Of a stretch of 14,072 nt of DNA, positions 7,738 to 14,072 are shown one piece after another (within the stretch, counting starts at the first letter, position 1; every line of letters starts with the position of its first letter). A model generated the notes under the pieces. The model was not told the DNA's origin. It made no database searches and worked only from the letters and a program-made list of their open reading frames with translations. Where the stretch lies: the NCBI GenBank assembly GCA_029857875.1, contig JAOUGB010000015.1, positions 1 to 14,072 of the forward strand, read 5' to 3'. The position numbers and the translations under genes are program-made. The DNA comes from Desulfobacteraceae bacterium (GTDB taxonomy: Bacteria; Desulfobacterota; Desulfobacteria; Desulfobacterales; UBA11574).

Positions 7738-7788
7738 AAGAGGAAATTCAAAAAGATAAAGCAAATCCTGTCGTTCAACGAATACCGA

Positions 7789-7794
7789 AAGGAG
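7789..7794 (+). promoter_or_regulatory. ribosome binding site selecting a TTG start
   Basis: AAGGAG sits 6 nt before TTG 7801, an ideal spacing, and decides the unusual start codon of the downstream orphan gene. No in-frame ATG lies near it. Confidence 0.7.
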
Positions 7795-7800
7795 AGACGA

Positions 7801-8862
7801 TTGGCATTCTGGTCTGTAAGAGAAGAGCTGAGTCAGGAAAACAGATTAAGGCGTTCTTATTATGAATTGTTGAGAGATGAGCTTGATCAACAGATGTTTC
7901 AGTACTCCTTGATCGATTCTTATAATAACTTTCTGAGTAAAAATATCCCCTATCCATTTGTTGAAAAACGTGAGTTGAAGCCTCGTGCGCGCATTCCGGC
8001 TGTGGAATATGACTCCCAAAATACCTTCCTGGTGATTTTTGTAGAAGATACCATTCCATCAACTTGTAAGAAGTATATAAGGTTTTTCAGAACCAACAGG
8101 ACCACCAAAACCAACCTTCTTCGATATGAGCCCCTTCCGCTTGCAAACAAATTCGATAGAAATCAGAAATACCTGGACTCTGCCCATTTCCACGAGTTGC
8201 TCAAGCTTTTGCTGCCTGTGGATTATGCGCTTTTAATCCAGAGGGATCCAGCCAGTAAGAAAAAGAATAGATACAACCTTTCCCATTTTCATGTAAAGAT
8301 CGATTGGCCGATTGCAGATGCAGCCGAAGATATGGCCAGCAGCCTTCGATATATATCAAAGGATTTGTATGAAAAAGGAGATAAGTATGCCATAGATGTT
8401 CAGAAAAAATTTTTTGAGTACTATTGCCTTCCATTTGAGGTGGGTGGCAGAAGAACAGCTGCTATTGTTGCGTCCCAATATTTAAAAAGAATGGGGTGTA
8501 TTTCGACAGTTTATGCAGCAAGCAGCGAATCGAGAGCATTGATACGGATATCCGAAAGAGGTGCTTCAAAAGCGGTTCTGATGAAATTTAAAGAAAGTGA
8601 AATGGAACAGATTGCAGAGGCAAATAACATTAAAGCACGTACATTTAAAAAAAATTACATTATTGCCCAGGAGAAAACCGAAGGAATTTGTATTTTCCAA
8701 GCCACTTATGCCTTTACCAATCATGCCAGGCCACCTGATGACGGCAAATTACGAGACATTAAACCCGATTTGAACTGGGTAAGCGTTGGCGGTCAGCATA
8801 TTATGCCAAAACCGGGCGTCTGGAAATATCCTCCAATTTCCCTGAATCTCATATATACTTAG
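7801..8862 (+). CDS. unrecognised 353-residue protein, single-gene unit
   Basis: I do not recognise this family. The TTG start is supported by AAGGAG 6 nt upstream. There is no signal peptide and no convincing transmembrane segment, so it is probably cytoplasmic. The N-terminal 40 residues are charged and helix-prone (VREELSQENRLRRSYYELLRDELDQ). A central stretch contains FRTNRTTKTNLLRYEPLPLANKF-type basic sequence, followed by a hydrophobic-polar block with HFHVKIDWPIADAAEDMASSL. The C-terminal third has YIIAQEKTEGICIFQATY and ends PGVWKYPPISLNLIYT. No Walker motif, Cys cluster, helix-turn-helix or nuclease signature stands out. It has its own promoter (7709-7737) and an intrinsic terminator at its stop, so it is transcribed alone and its neighbours say little about its job. 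Full length, codon use like its neighbours and good signals argue that it is a real gene. Confidence 0.85.
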   Translation: MAFWSVREELSQENRLRRSYYELLRDELDQQMFQYSLIDSYNNFLSKNIPYPFVEKRELKPRARIPAVEYDSQNTFLVIFVEDTIPSTCKKYIRFFRTNRTTKTNLLRYEPLPLANKFDRNQKYLDSAHFHELLKLLLPVDYALLIQRDPASKKKNRYNLSHFHVKIDWPIADAAEDMASSLRYISKDLYEKGDKYAIDVQKKFFEYYCLPFEVGGRRTAAIVASQYLKRMGCISTVYAASSESRALIRISERGASKAVLMKFKESEMEQIAEANNIKARTFKKNYIIAQEKTEGICIFQATYAFTNHARPPDDGKLRDIKPDLNWVSVGGQHIMPKPGVWKYPPISLNLIYT

Positions 8863-8884
8863 GGTTCGCTTAACCTATTTTTTT
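8860..8884 (+). terminator. intrinsic terminator at the end of the orphan gene
   Basis: The stop codon is part of the hairpin. TA and GGTT (8860-8866, with a bulged G at 8862) pair with AACCTA (8872-8877) around a CGCTT loop, followed by seven Ts (8878-8884). The T-run lies in the last codons of the convergent acetyltransferase gene. The minus strand has no T-run after the hairpin, so termination is predicted only for the plus-strand gene. The stem is short, so strength is uncertain. Confidence 0.55.
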
Positions 8885-9328
8885 CATCATGGCGATTTCG
8901 TCACAATCCGGAAATTTTATACACATGATGCAGTCCGCCCAAATTTTTATGGGAAGTTCTGATCTGTCTATTTGTTGAAAACCGAAACGCTTGAAAAAAC
9001 CGGGACGGTATGTCAGTGCAAACACTTTTTGTATTTCAAAAGATTTTGCTTCGGAAAGCACGTGTTCGACAAGTTTTGATCCGATTCTTACCCCCAAATG
9101 TTCCGGATGCACTGCCAGGGATCGTATCTCGGCAAGATCATCCCAACAGAACTGCAATGCACAGCATCCTAAAACGCCGGCGTCTTTGTCATCAACGTAA
9201 ACCGTGAAATCTCTCACATGATCATATAAAACGCTTAAAGGTCGGGGTAAAAGTTCACCTTTGCGGCCATATTCCTGAAGCAGTGCATGAATGGTTTTTA
9301 TATCCTTAATAGTGGCTTTTCGAATCAT
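8870..9328 (-). CDS. argA: GNAT acetyltransferase, short ArgA-type N-acetylglutamate synthase
   Basis: A 152-residue GNAT-fold protein predicted to make N-acetylglutamate from glutamate and acetyl-CoA, the first step of arginine synthesis. It starts MIRKATIKDIKTIH, with the acetyl-CoA pyrophosphate loop near VHPEHLGVRIGSKLVEHVL. The C-terminal signature FFKRFGF...LPIKIWADCIMCIKFPDCDEIAMMKK is typical of the stand-alone short ArgA group that lacks the amino-acid-kinase domain. ATG 9328 is chosen because GAGGA lies 5 nt upstream. Starts at 9340, 9343 (ATG) or 9346 (TTG) are possible but would put that site inside the gene. It is 64 nt downstream of pbp1A with a candidate promoter of its own. 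A different small-molecule substrate cannot be excluded from sequence alone. Confidence 0.82.
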   Translation of the reverse strand: MIRKATIKDIKTIHALLQEYGRKGELLPRPLSVLYDHVRDFTVYVDDKDAGVLGCCALQFCWDDLAEIRSLAVHPEHLGVRIGSKLVEHVLSEAKSFEIQKVFALTYRPGFFKRFGFQQIDRSELPIKIWADCIMCIKFPDCDEIAMMKKIG

Positions 9329-9333
9329 CGTCT

Positions 9334-9338
9334 TCCTC
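9334..9338 (-). promoter_or_regulatory. ribosome binding site selecting the argA ATG at 9328
   Basis: GAGGA on the minus strand ends 5 nt before ATG 9328. It overlaps the two upstream in-frame ATG codons, which therefore have no site of their own. Confidence 0.55.
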
Positions 9339-9347
9339 ATCATCAAT

Positions 9348-9376
9348 TATTTATTTTACCCAAGACCGAAAGTCAA
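9348..9376 (-). promoter_or_regulatory. candidate promoter for argA inside the pbp1A-argA gap
   Basis: On the minus strand TTGACT (9376-9371) and TAAATA (9353-9348) are 17 nt apart. Transcription would start near 9341, only about 13 nt before ATG 9328, leaving just enough room for the GAGGA site. The -10 abuts a GGTAAAAT motif copy. Confidence 0.45.
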
Positions 9377-9392
9377 CAGCCATGAAGTTATT

Positions 9393-11363
9393 TTACCGAG
9401 ATGATTTCGGTTCTGTTCCTTTCTTGAAAAGCGCTTTAACAGAATTAGGAGAGTCATCTGTTGCAAGAAGACCGGTTGATGGATCTATGGGTACTTTTAC
9501 GACATCATCTGGAATATCAAAATATTGAATCGGTCTGTCAATGAGTGCTCTTTGCATGAATTCGATCCATATCGGCAGTGCTGCTCTTGCCCCTGTTTCT
9601 CCTTTTCCAATAGTCGTAAATGTATCTTGACCCACCCATACTCCGGTGGTAATCGATGGCGAAAAGCCGATAAAAAGCGCATCTTTGAATTCGTTTGTTG
9701 TTCCTGTTTTCCCGGCAACTGGGCGCTGAATAACCTTTGCTTTTTTGCCCGTGCCATCTTGAATGACGCTGCGGAGCATGTCTGTGATGACAGCGGCACT
9801 TTCTCTTGAAATAACGGCTTTTTTTTGAGGTTTTACACGCCATGCCAGTCGCCCGTTTCCATCAACGACCTCCATGACCCCATAAGGTTCTATGAGTTTT
9901 CCCTTATTCGGAAAAACCGAGTAGGCTGCTGTCAAATTAATCAATTTAACTCCAGAAGTGCCAAGGGCTAAAGAAAGATTCGGGTAAAGGGCAGATTCAA
10001 TGCCCATAGTGTGTGCAAATCTGGCCACTGAAGAGGGCCCCAGCATCTCGATGAGTCTTACTGCAGGAATATTTTTTGAAAGCGCCAGCGCCGTTCTCAG
10101 CGTCATTTCACCTTTATAATCATCGGAAAAATTATTCGGTTGCCATTCTTTTTTTCGATTTCCAATTTTGAAGGCCACCGGTGCATCGAGAATAATCTTG
10201 CTTTGTGAAAAACCCTGTTCAATGGCATAGGCATAAACGATAGGTTTAAATGCAGATCCAGGTTGTCTTCTGGCGATTGTTGCCCGGTTAAAAGGGGTTT
10301 TTGAGAAATCCCTTCCGCCGACCATGGCAAGGATTCCGCCAGATAGCACATCCAGAGAAACGAGTGCGCATTGGGGATCAGGATTGTTTATAAATTGTTG
10401 TTTCATCCTATGTTCGAGGGCAGAAAGTCCTTTTTCAACGGCAAGTTCCGCTGCCTTTTGCAACTTAAAATCGAGTGTTGTAACAACAGTAAGACCACCT
10501 TTGTAAAGCCTTGACGAACCAATGGTATTTTCAAGATAAAATTTAATAAATTCGATAAAATAAGGTGCTTTGACCCTGGTTTTATTTTGTTTCGCGAGAT
10601 TCAAGGGTGCTTCTTTTGCAATGTTAAAGGCAGCTTGAGTGATAACCCCTGTATCTTTCATTTGTTTTAAAACAATATTTCTTCGTTTGAAGGCAAGATC
10701 TTTATCAATTAAAGGAGAGTATCGCGAAGGTGACTTTGGGAGACCGGCCAAAAGGGCACATTCAGAAAGATCTAAATCACTTACAGGTTTACCAAAGAAA
10801 ATTCGGGCGGCCGATTCCACACCGTAAGCGCCGCTGCCAAAGTATACTTGATTGAGGTAAAGCTCCAGGATTTCATCTTTTGTATATCGGCGCTCTATTT
10901 GAAAAGAGAGGAAGGCTTCCTTTGCTTTTCGCAACAAGGTTTTACGCGGTTTTAGAAAAAGTGTTTTGGAGAGTTGCTGGGTGATGGTACTGGCGCCTTC
11001 GACAAATTTGCCAGCTTTGATATCTCGAAAGATGGCCCTGAGAATTCCTTTCAGATCGATGCCGCTATGCTGATAAAAGCTCCTGTCTTCAGTAACGATT
11101 AAGGCCTTTTTTAGGTTATCAGGTATAATTTTTATCGGTACGGGATCCCTTTTCTCTAAAAAGAATTCCGCAAGGAGTACTTCATCCGCAGAGTAAATTC
11201 GCGTGATGGAAGATGGCTTGAAAGATTCAAGATTTCGAATTTGTGGAAGATCTTTCGTCAGGGCGATAAAAAACCCTGCCATACTTCCGAATATTATCCC
11301 AAAGAGAAAAAGAAGTAAAATCCCAATATTTTTTTTATTGAAATGGAATCCGGCTATTCTCAT
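9393..11363 (-). CDS. mrcA: bifunctional class A penicillin-binding protein 1A
   Basis: Polymerises lipid II into glycan strands and cross-links the peptides; anchored in the inner membrane with the enzyme domains outside. It has 656 residues, much shorter than E. coli PBP1A (about 850). The layout is a short cytoplasmic tail, one membrane anchor (about 13-36), a GT51 glycosyltransferase domain (about 50-230) and a transpeptidase domain (about 335-610). The glycosyltransferase shows EDRSFYQHSGID with catalytic E92, STITQQLSKTLFL (from 125) and ILELYLNQVYFG. The transpeptidase shows S370-x-x-K373 in QPGSAFKP, S429-x-N431 in LSKNIPA and KTGTTN (552-557). The linker between domains is short, so the extra OB-like insert of the enterobacterial enzyme appears absent. 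The ATG at 11363 has no strong Shine-Dalgarno. It is divergent from the small His-rich gene and upstream of argA. Confidence 0.96.
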   Translation of the reverse strand: MRIAGFHFNKKNIGILLLFLFGIIFGSMAGFFIALTKDLPQIRNLESFKPSSITRIYSADEVLLAEFFLEKRDPVPIKIIPDNLKKALIVTEDRSFYQHSGIDLKGILRAIFRDIKAGKFVEGASTITQQLSKTLFLKPRKTLLRKAKEAFLSFQIERRYTKDEILELYLNQVYFGSGAYGVESAARIFFGKPVSDLDLSECALLAGLPKSPSRYSPLIDKDLAFKRRNIVLKQMKDTGVITQAAFNIAKEAPLNLAKQNKTRVKAPYFIEFIKFYLENTIGSSRLYKGGLTVVTTLDFKLQKAAELAVEKGLSALEHRMKQQFINNPDPQCALVSLDVLSGGILAMVGGRDFSKTPFNRATIARRQPGSAFKPIVYAYAIEQGFSQSKIILDAPVAFKIGNRKKEWQPNNFSDDYKGEMTLRTALALSKNIPAVRLIEMLGPSSVARFAHTMGIESALYPNLSLALGTSGVKLINLTAAYSVFPNKGKLIEPYGVMEVVDGNGRLAWRVKPQKKAVISRESAAVITDMLRSVIQDGTGKKAKVIQRPVAGKTGTTNEFKDALFIGFSPSITTGVWVGQDTFTTIGKGETGARAALPIWIEFMQRALIDRPIQYFDIPDDVVKVPIDPSTGLLATDDSPNSVKALFKKGTEPKSSR

Positions 11364-11531
11364 ATATTTTTTATATCTTGACTGTTATATCCTTTGAATG
11401 TAAATACCAAACTCAATTTTCGCACCCTTAATTTTAAGTAACGAAAATAAGAGCGTAGCAGACCGGAAAAAATATTTAAGGTAAAATCATATTCAAAAAA
11501 AGCGATATAAATGTTTACAAGGAGTGTATCA
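11364..11531. other. divergent intergenic region between pbp1A and the small His-rich gene
   Basis: A 168-nt AT-rich gap that must hold promoters for both divergent genes. I could not find a -35/-10 pair with good spacing in either direction. It holds one copy of the GGTAAAAT motif (11480-11487), inside an 18-nt block that matches the region just before radC at 17 of 18 positions in opposite orientation. No RNA gene or terminator is evident. Confidence 0.4.
11519..11524 (+). promoter_or_regulatory. ribosome binding site selecting ATG 11532
   Basis: AAGGAG lies 7 nt before ATG 11532. The in-frame ATG at 11511 lies upstream of this site and has none of its own, so the longer version is unlikely. 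Confidence 0.65.
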
Positions 11532-11777
11532 ATGACCCATCATCACCATGACCACGAGACACAGAGTGCTTTATCATTTGATGAAAAAATGATCAAACTA
11601 CTTGAACACTGGATAAAGCACAATGAGGATCATGCTCAAACATACAGGGATTGGGCTCAAAAAGCAAAAGAGAAAAACAAGAGCAAGGCTGCCTTAATGC
11701 TGGAAGATGCAGCTGAGATGACCCTCTCGATTAGCAAAAAGTTTGAATCGGCCATAAAACTTATTGATGAGGGTTGA
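11532..11777 (+). CDS. small His-rich helical protein of unknown function
   Basis: An 81-residue protein beginning MTHHHHDHET, a run that could bind a divalent metal such as Ni, Co or Zn. The rest is strongly helical and charged (FDEKMIKLLEHWIKHNEDHAQTYRDWAQKAKEK, then a second amphipathic helix KAALMLEDAAEMTLSISKKFESAIKLID), suggesting a two- or three-helix bundle. There is no membrane segment or signal peptide. ATG 11532 is chosen for its AAGGAG. It ends 16 nt before the convergent cobO, a corrinoid (cobalt) enzyme, and is divergent from pbp1A. A role in cobalt or nickel handling is tempting, but convergent placement is weak evidence. I have a vague memory of similar short proteins in Desulfobacterota, not verified. 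Confidence 0.8.
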   Translation: MTHHHHDHETQSALSFDEKMIKLLEHWIKHNEDHAQTYRDWAQKAKEKNKSKAALMLEDAAEMTLSISKKFESAIKLIDEG

Positions 11778-11793
11778 AAAGAGAGAAAAGGGA

Positions 11794-12309
11794 TTACTTT
11801 TCTATTCCGATTCTGGCTTTGACACCCTTTTGAAAATAATGTTTAACCTCCTTCATTTCGGTCACCAGGTCAGCTTTTTCAATGATTCGGGAATCCGCAC
11901 CCCGTCCTGTTATTACAAGTTCCACATCCTTGGGCTTTTCAATCATAATCTCCACTATATCCTCTACAGACAGAAGCCCAAGCTTTACAGCGACGTTTGC
12001 TTCTTCCATGATAACCACATTGTGTTGACCTGACTTAAAGGCCGCTTTGATTTTTTCTACACCCTTCCGGGCGGCTTCGATGTCCGAGGCAGAAGGTTTG
12101 TCTTTTATAAAACGGCCACTTCCGAACTGTTCCACCGTTATCAAATCTTTAAATCTTTTGAGGGCTTTTATTTCGCTATATTCGCCCATCTTAATGAACT
12201 GAGCGATAAAAACTTTAAGGCCCGCGCCGGCAGCTCGTATTGCCAGGCCCAATGCTGCTGTGGTTTTTCCTTTTCCATTCCCGGTATACACTTGAATATA
12301 ACCTTTCAT
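11794..12309 (-). CDS. cobO: cob(I)yrinic acid a,c-diamide adenosyltransferase (CobO/BtuR/CobA type)
   Basis: Transfers the adenosyl group of ATP to the cobalt of corrinoids, making coenzyme B12 or its precursor; cytoplasmic. The 171 residues fit the P-loop CobA/CobO family. Walker A is GNGKGKTT (10-17), followed by AALGLAIRAAGAG. VVIMEEANVAVKLGLL stands where the family usually has LDE-x-N-x-A-L-x-x-GLL, so the acidic pair is E-E rather than D-E. ELVITGRGA near residue 130 is the other family hallmark. It is the last gene of the rfbC-U32-cobO run. Its ATG overlaps the U32 stop as ATGA, and its AAGGAG (4 nt upstream) lies in the U32 coding end, so translation is coupled. No other cobalamin gene is in the window, so it may serve salvage. 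Confidence 0.93.
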   Translation of the reverse strand: MKGYIQVYTGNGKGKTTAALGLAIRAAGAGLKVFIAQFIKMGEYSEIKALKRFKDLITVEQFGSGRFIKDKPSASDIEAARKGVEKIKAAFKSGQHNVVIMEEANVAVKLGLLSVEDIVEIMIEKPKDVELVITGRGADSRIIEKADLVTEMKEVKHYFQKGVKARIGIEK

Positions 12310-13538
12310 GTTACTCCTTTATCATCCATTCTGATAAGATCGTTGGGATAACACGCGTTATCCATTGCAACAAACACCATACTCCCGGGTTGGGCAAAAG
12401 CCAAGGACTGCCCGCGGTCATCGAATATGGCATGAATTCTATCATTTTTGACAGGGCCTTTTCTGGCTAATATCTGAATGATGTCACCTTTGAAAAATTT
12501 GTTTCGTACCTCAATCTCAATACCATGTTTTTTCGATTTGCCGATGACCTTTCCAATAAATTTTTGTCCGCTATTTCTTAAATTCTTATAGGCCGGCGAT
12601 ACCTGGTGGGGATCGTCAAAATAGAAGCCGGTAGAGTAACTTCTGTTACTCACAGCTTCGACTTCATAAAGCCAGTCTTTTTGAGTCATGTAGTCTTCTG
12701 GATTTTCATAATAGGCATCAATGGCTTCACGATAAACCTTAACTGTCGATGCCAGGTAGTTGATACTCCGCATTCGCCCTTCGATTTTCAGTGAAACGAT
12801 ACCCGATTCAATTATTTCGGGGATGTGGCCAATCATACACAGATCTTTTGAGCTGAACATGTAGCTCCCTCGGTCATCTTCAGCGATGGGCATATATTGG
12901 CCGGGTCTGAGCTCTTCCACTACGGCATACTTCCATCTGCAAGATTGAGTGCACATTCCCCGGTTACTGTCACGGTTCGCCATAAAGCTGCTCAGAAGGC
13001 ATCGCCCGGAATATGCGATGCACATAGAGCCGTGAACAAAGGCTTCAATTTCAAGATCACAGTGAAGGGCAACTTCCTTGATCTCTTTTAAGGACAACTC
13101 TCTTGCAAGATTAACTCTTTTAATACCCAAAGTTTGCCAGAATAGGGCACTTTTTAGATTGGTTGTATTGGCTTGGGTACTTAAATGGATAGGAATTTGG
13201 GGTATGACTTTGGATGCTGTCATGAATATTCCCGGATCTGCGATGATGAGGGCATCTATCCCGATTTCTCCGAGTGAATGAAGATAATCCACAATTGATT
13301 TTTGTTCGTTGTTTTTTGGATATACATTACAAGCCGCATAGACTTTTACATGGTGTTTTCGGGCATACCTGACGGCATGTTGAAGTTCATCAAGGGTAAA
13401 GTTTTGGGAAAAGTTTCTAAGGCTGAATTCCTTGCCGGCCAAGTAAACCGCATCTGCACCATAGTGTATGGCAATCTCCAGTTTTTCAAAATTGCCTGCC
13501 GGTGCAAGGAGTTCTACTTTTTGGGGTGTTTTTATCAT
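12306..13538 (-). CDS. U32 family protein, TrhP-like (tRNA U34 hydroxylation)
   Basis: Annotated historically as a peptidase. Characterised members (TrhP/YegQ, RlhA, UbiU/V) act in prephenate-dependent or O2-independent hydroxylation and often bind an iron-sulfur cluster. The 410 residues begin VELLAPAGNFEKLEIAIHYGADAVYLAG, the usual barrel start. The U32 signature E-x-F-x-x-G-[SA]-x-C-x4-G-x-C-x-x-S is complete around residues 165-183. Four cysteines, C173, C180, C196 and C200, form the likely cluster ligands. A C-terminal beta domain (about 325-405) follows. Length and layout are closest to TrhP/YrrO, but the subgroup is an inference. It starts 4 nt after the rfbC stop with no clear Shine-Dalgarno, so it probably depends on upstream translation. 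It overlaps cobO by 4 nt. Confidence 0.9.
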   Translation of the reverse strand: MIKTPQKVELLAPAGNFEKLEIAIHYGADAVYLAGKEFSLRNFSQNFTLDELQHAVRYARKHHVKVYAACNVYPKNNEQKSIVDYLHSLGEIGIDALIIADPGIFMTASKVIPQIPIHLSTQANTTNLKSALFWQTLGIKRVNLARELSLKEIKEVALHCDLEIEAFVHGSMCIAYSGRCLLSSFMANRDSNRGMCTQSCRWKYAVVEELRPGQYMPIAEDDRGSYMFSSKDLCMIGHIPEIIESGIVSLKIEGRMRSINYLASTVKVYREAIDAYYENPEDYMTQKDWLYEVEAVSNRSYSTGFYFDDPHQVSPAYKNLRNSGQKFIGKVIGKSKKHGIEIEVRNKFFKGDIIQILARKGPVKNDRIHAIFDDRGQSLAFAQPGSMVFVAMDNACYPNDLIRMDDKGVT

Positions 13539-13541
13539 ATT

Positions 13542-14072
13542 TTAAAAAGATGGAAGTTGATCGGCAGTGAGGCCAGAAAGTTTATGATATTGTTTGTCTT
13601 TCTCTGAAATAATCGGGTTTTCAACCGGCCACTCGATACCGATATCCGGATCGGCCCAGATAATTCCGCCTTCATCATCCGGCGCATAAAAATCTGAGCA
13701 TTTGTAGCAAAAGAGCGCAAACTCACTCAGGACGCAGAAGCCGTGGGCAAAACCCTCAGGTATAAACACCTGCCGTTTGTTTTCATCCGATAGATGGATC
13801 CCGCTCCATTTGCCAAAAGTGGCAGAACCGGGCCGGAGATCAACGGCAACATCGAAGATTTCCCCGGAGATGACCTGAATCAGCTTGGCCTGGGGATGTT
13901 TGATTTGAAAGTGAAGGCCTCTCAAAGTGTTTTTCAGAGAATAGGAAAGATTATCCTGAACAAATGTCGCGTTGATTCCGGACGCGTTATATCTGTTCTG
14001 GTTGTAAGTCTCCATAAAAAAACCGCGTTTATCCTGAAAGGTTTTGGGCTCAATGATGAGAATTCCTTTTAT
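13542..14072 (-). CDS. rfbC: dTDP-4-dehydrorhamnose 3,5-epimerase, 5' end outside window
   Basis: Epimerises C3 and C5 of dTDP-4-keto-6-deoxyglucose on the way to dTDP-L-rhamnose for surface polysaccharide. The frame stays open from ATG 14015 to the window edge and reads IKGILIIEPKTFQDKRGFF before METYNQ. That is the expected RfbC N-terminus, so ATG 14015 is internal and the true start lies just beyond 14072. About 176 residues are visible of a usual 180-190. The cupin signatures are RGLHFQ with the catalytic-type His, the Lys-containing KLIQVISGEIFDVAVDLR strand, PEGFAHGF, and YKCSDFYAPDDEGGIIW-DPDIGIEWP with the family's Tyr and Asp. The U32 gene follows 3 nt later. The other rfb genes would lie beyond the right edge. 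Confidence 0.95.
   Translation of the reverse strand: MKGILIIEPKTFQDKRGFFMETYNQNRYNASGINATFVQDNLSYSLKNTLRGLHFQIKHPQAKLIQVISGEIFDVAVDLRPGSATFGKWSGIHLSDENKRQVFIPEGFAHGFCVLSEFALFCYKCSDFYAPDDEGGIIWADPDIGIEWPVENPIISEKDKQYHKLSGLTADQLPSF

Noticed and set aside
7771..7781. TCGTT-C-AACGA palindrome in the leader of the orphan gene as a firm operator call
   Set aside because: It is a perfect 5+1+5 dyad but too short to stand alone, and no regulator is encoded nearby; mentioned only as a possibility.
9380..9405. ACCGA...TCGGT hairpin at the pbp1A stop as a terminator
   Set aside because: A five-pair stem with a seven-base loop and no following T-run on the minus strand.
11785..11802. GAAAAG...CTTTTC hairpin between the His-rich gene and cobO as a bidirectional terminator
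   Set aside because: The stem is only six weak, mostly A-T pairs and no proper T-run follows on either strand.
13542..14015. ATG at 14015 as the true start of rfbC
   Set aside because: The frame continues to the window edge and encodes the expected RfbC N-terminus before it.

Overview
This is a chromosomal stretch of about 14 kb from a mesophilic-looking, moderately AT-leaning bacterium. The best guess is an anaerobic Desulfobacterota (former Deltaproteobacteria) relative of the sulfate reducers. That is an inference from recollected family resemblance: a DUF169 protein, a short ArgA-type acetyltransferase ending in a KFPDCDEIAM-like tail, a compact class A penicillin-binding protein, a small Cys protein ahead of pgk, and a His-rich mini-protein beside a CobO homologue. 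No taxonomic marker such as 16S rRNA is present. I found no tRNA, rRNA, CRISPR array, prophage or intact insertion sequence.

Layout of the left half (plus strand). The window opens inside a DUF169-family gene (1-645). A strong sigma70-type promoter (662-690) and a folded leader (741-797) precede gyrA (871-3315). gpsA follows 13 nt later (3329-4363). After a 123-nt gap come radC (4487-5251), a small five-cysteine protein (5285-5584) and pgk (5584-6762); the last two overlap by one base. Right after the pgk stop lies a ~150-bp long imperfect inverted repeat that looks like a MITE (6763-6911). It is followed by a TVP38/DedA-type membrane protein (6976-7695). Then comes a self-contained unit: an unrecognised 353-residue protein (7801-8862) with its own promoter (7709-7737), a TTG start with a good Shine-Dalgarno, and a terminator at its stop codon.

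Layout of the right half (mostly minus strand). A short N-acetylglutamate synthase-like acetyltransferase (8870-9328) lies downstream of a bifunctional PBP1A (9393-11363). A small His-rich protein (11532-11777) is divergent from pbp1A and convergent with cobO. The last minus-strand operon reads rfbC (13542-14072, 5' end outside the window), a U32-family protein (12306-13538), then cobO (11794-12309), with a 3-nt gap and a 4-nt ATGA overlap.

Most of the window is housekeeping: DNA topology (GyrA), phospholipid precursor (GpsA), glycolysis/gluconeogenesis (Pgk), arginine entry (ArgA-like), cell wall (PBP1A), nucleotide sugar (RfbC), tRNA or related hydroxylation (U32) and cobalamin adenosylation (CobO). 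I see no defence, secretion or biosynthetic island. The less explained signals are the structured gyrA leader, the palindromic repeat after pgk, the orphan protein at 7801-8862, two small conserved-looking metal-ligand-rich proteins, and a short motif (ATTTTACC/GGTAAAAT) that I found five times, always in a gap or at a gene boundary.
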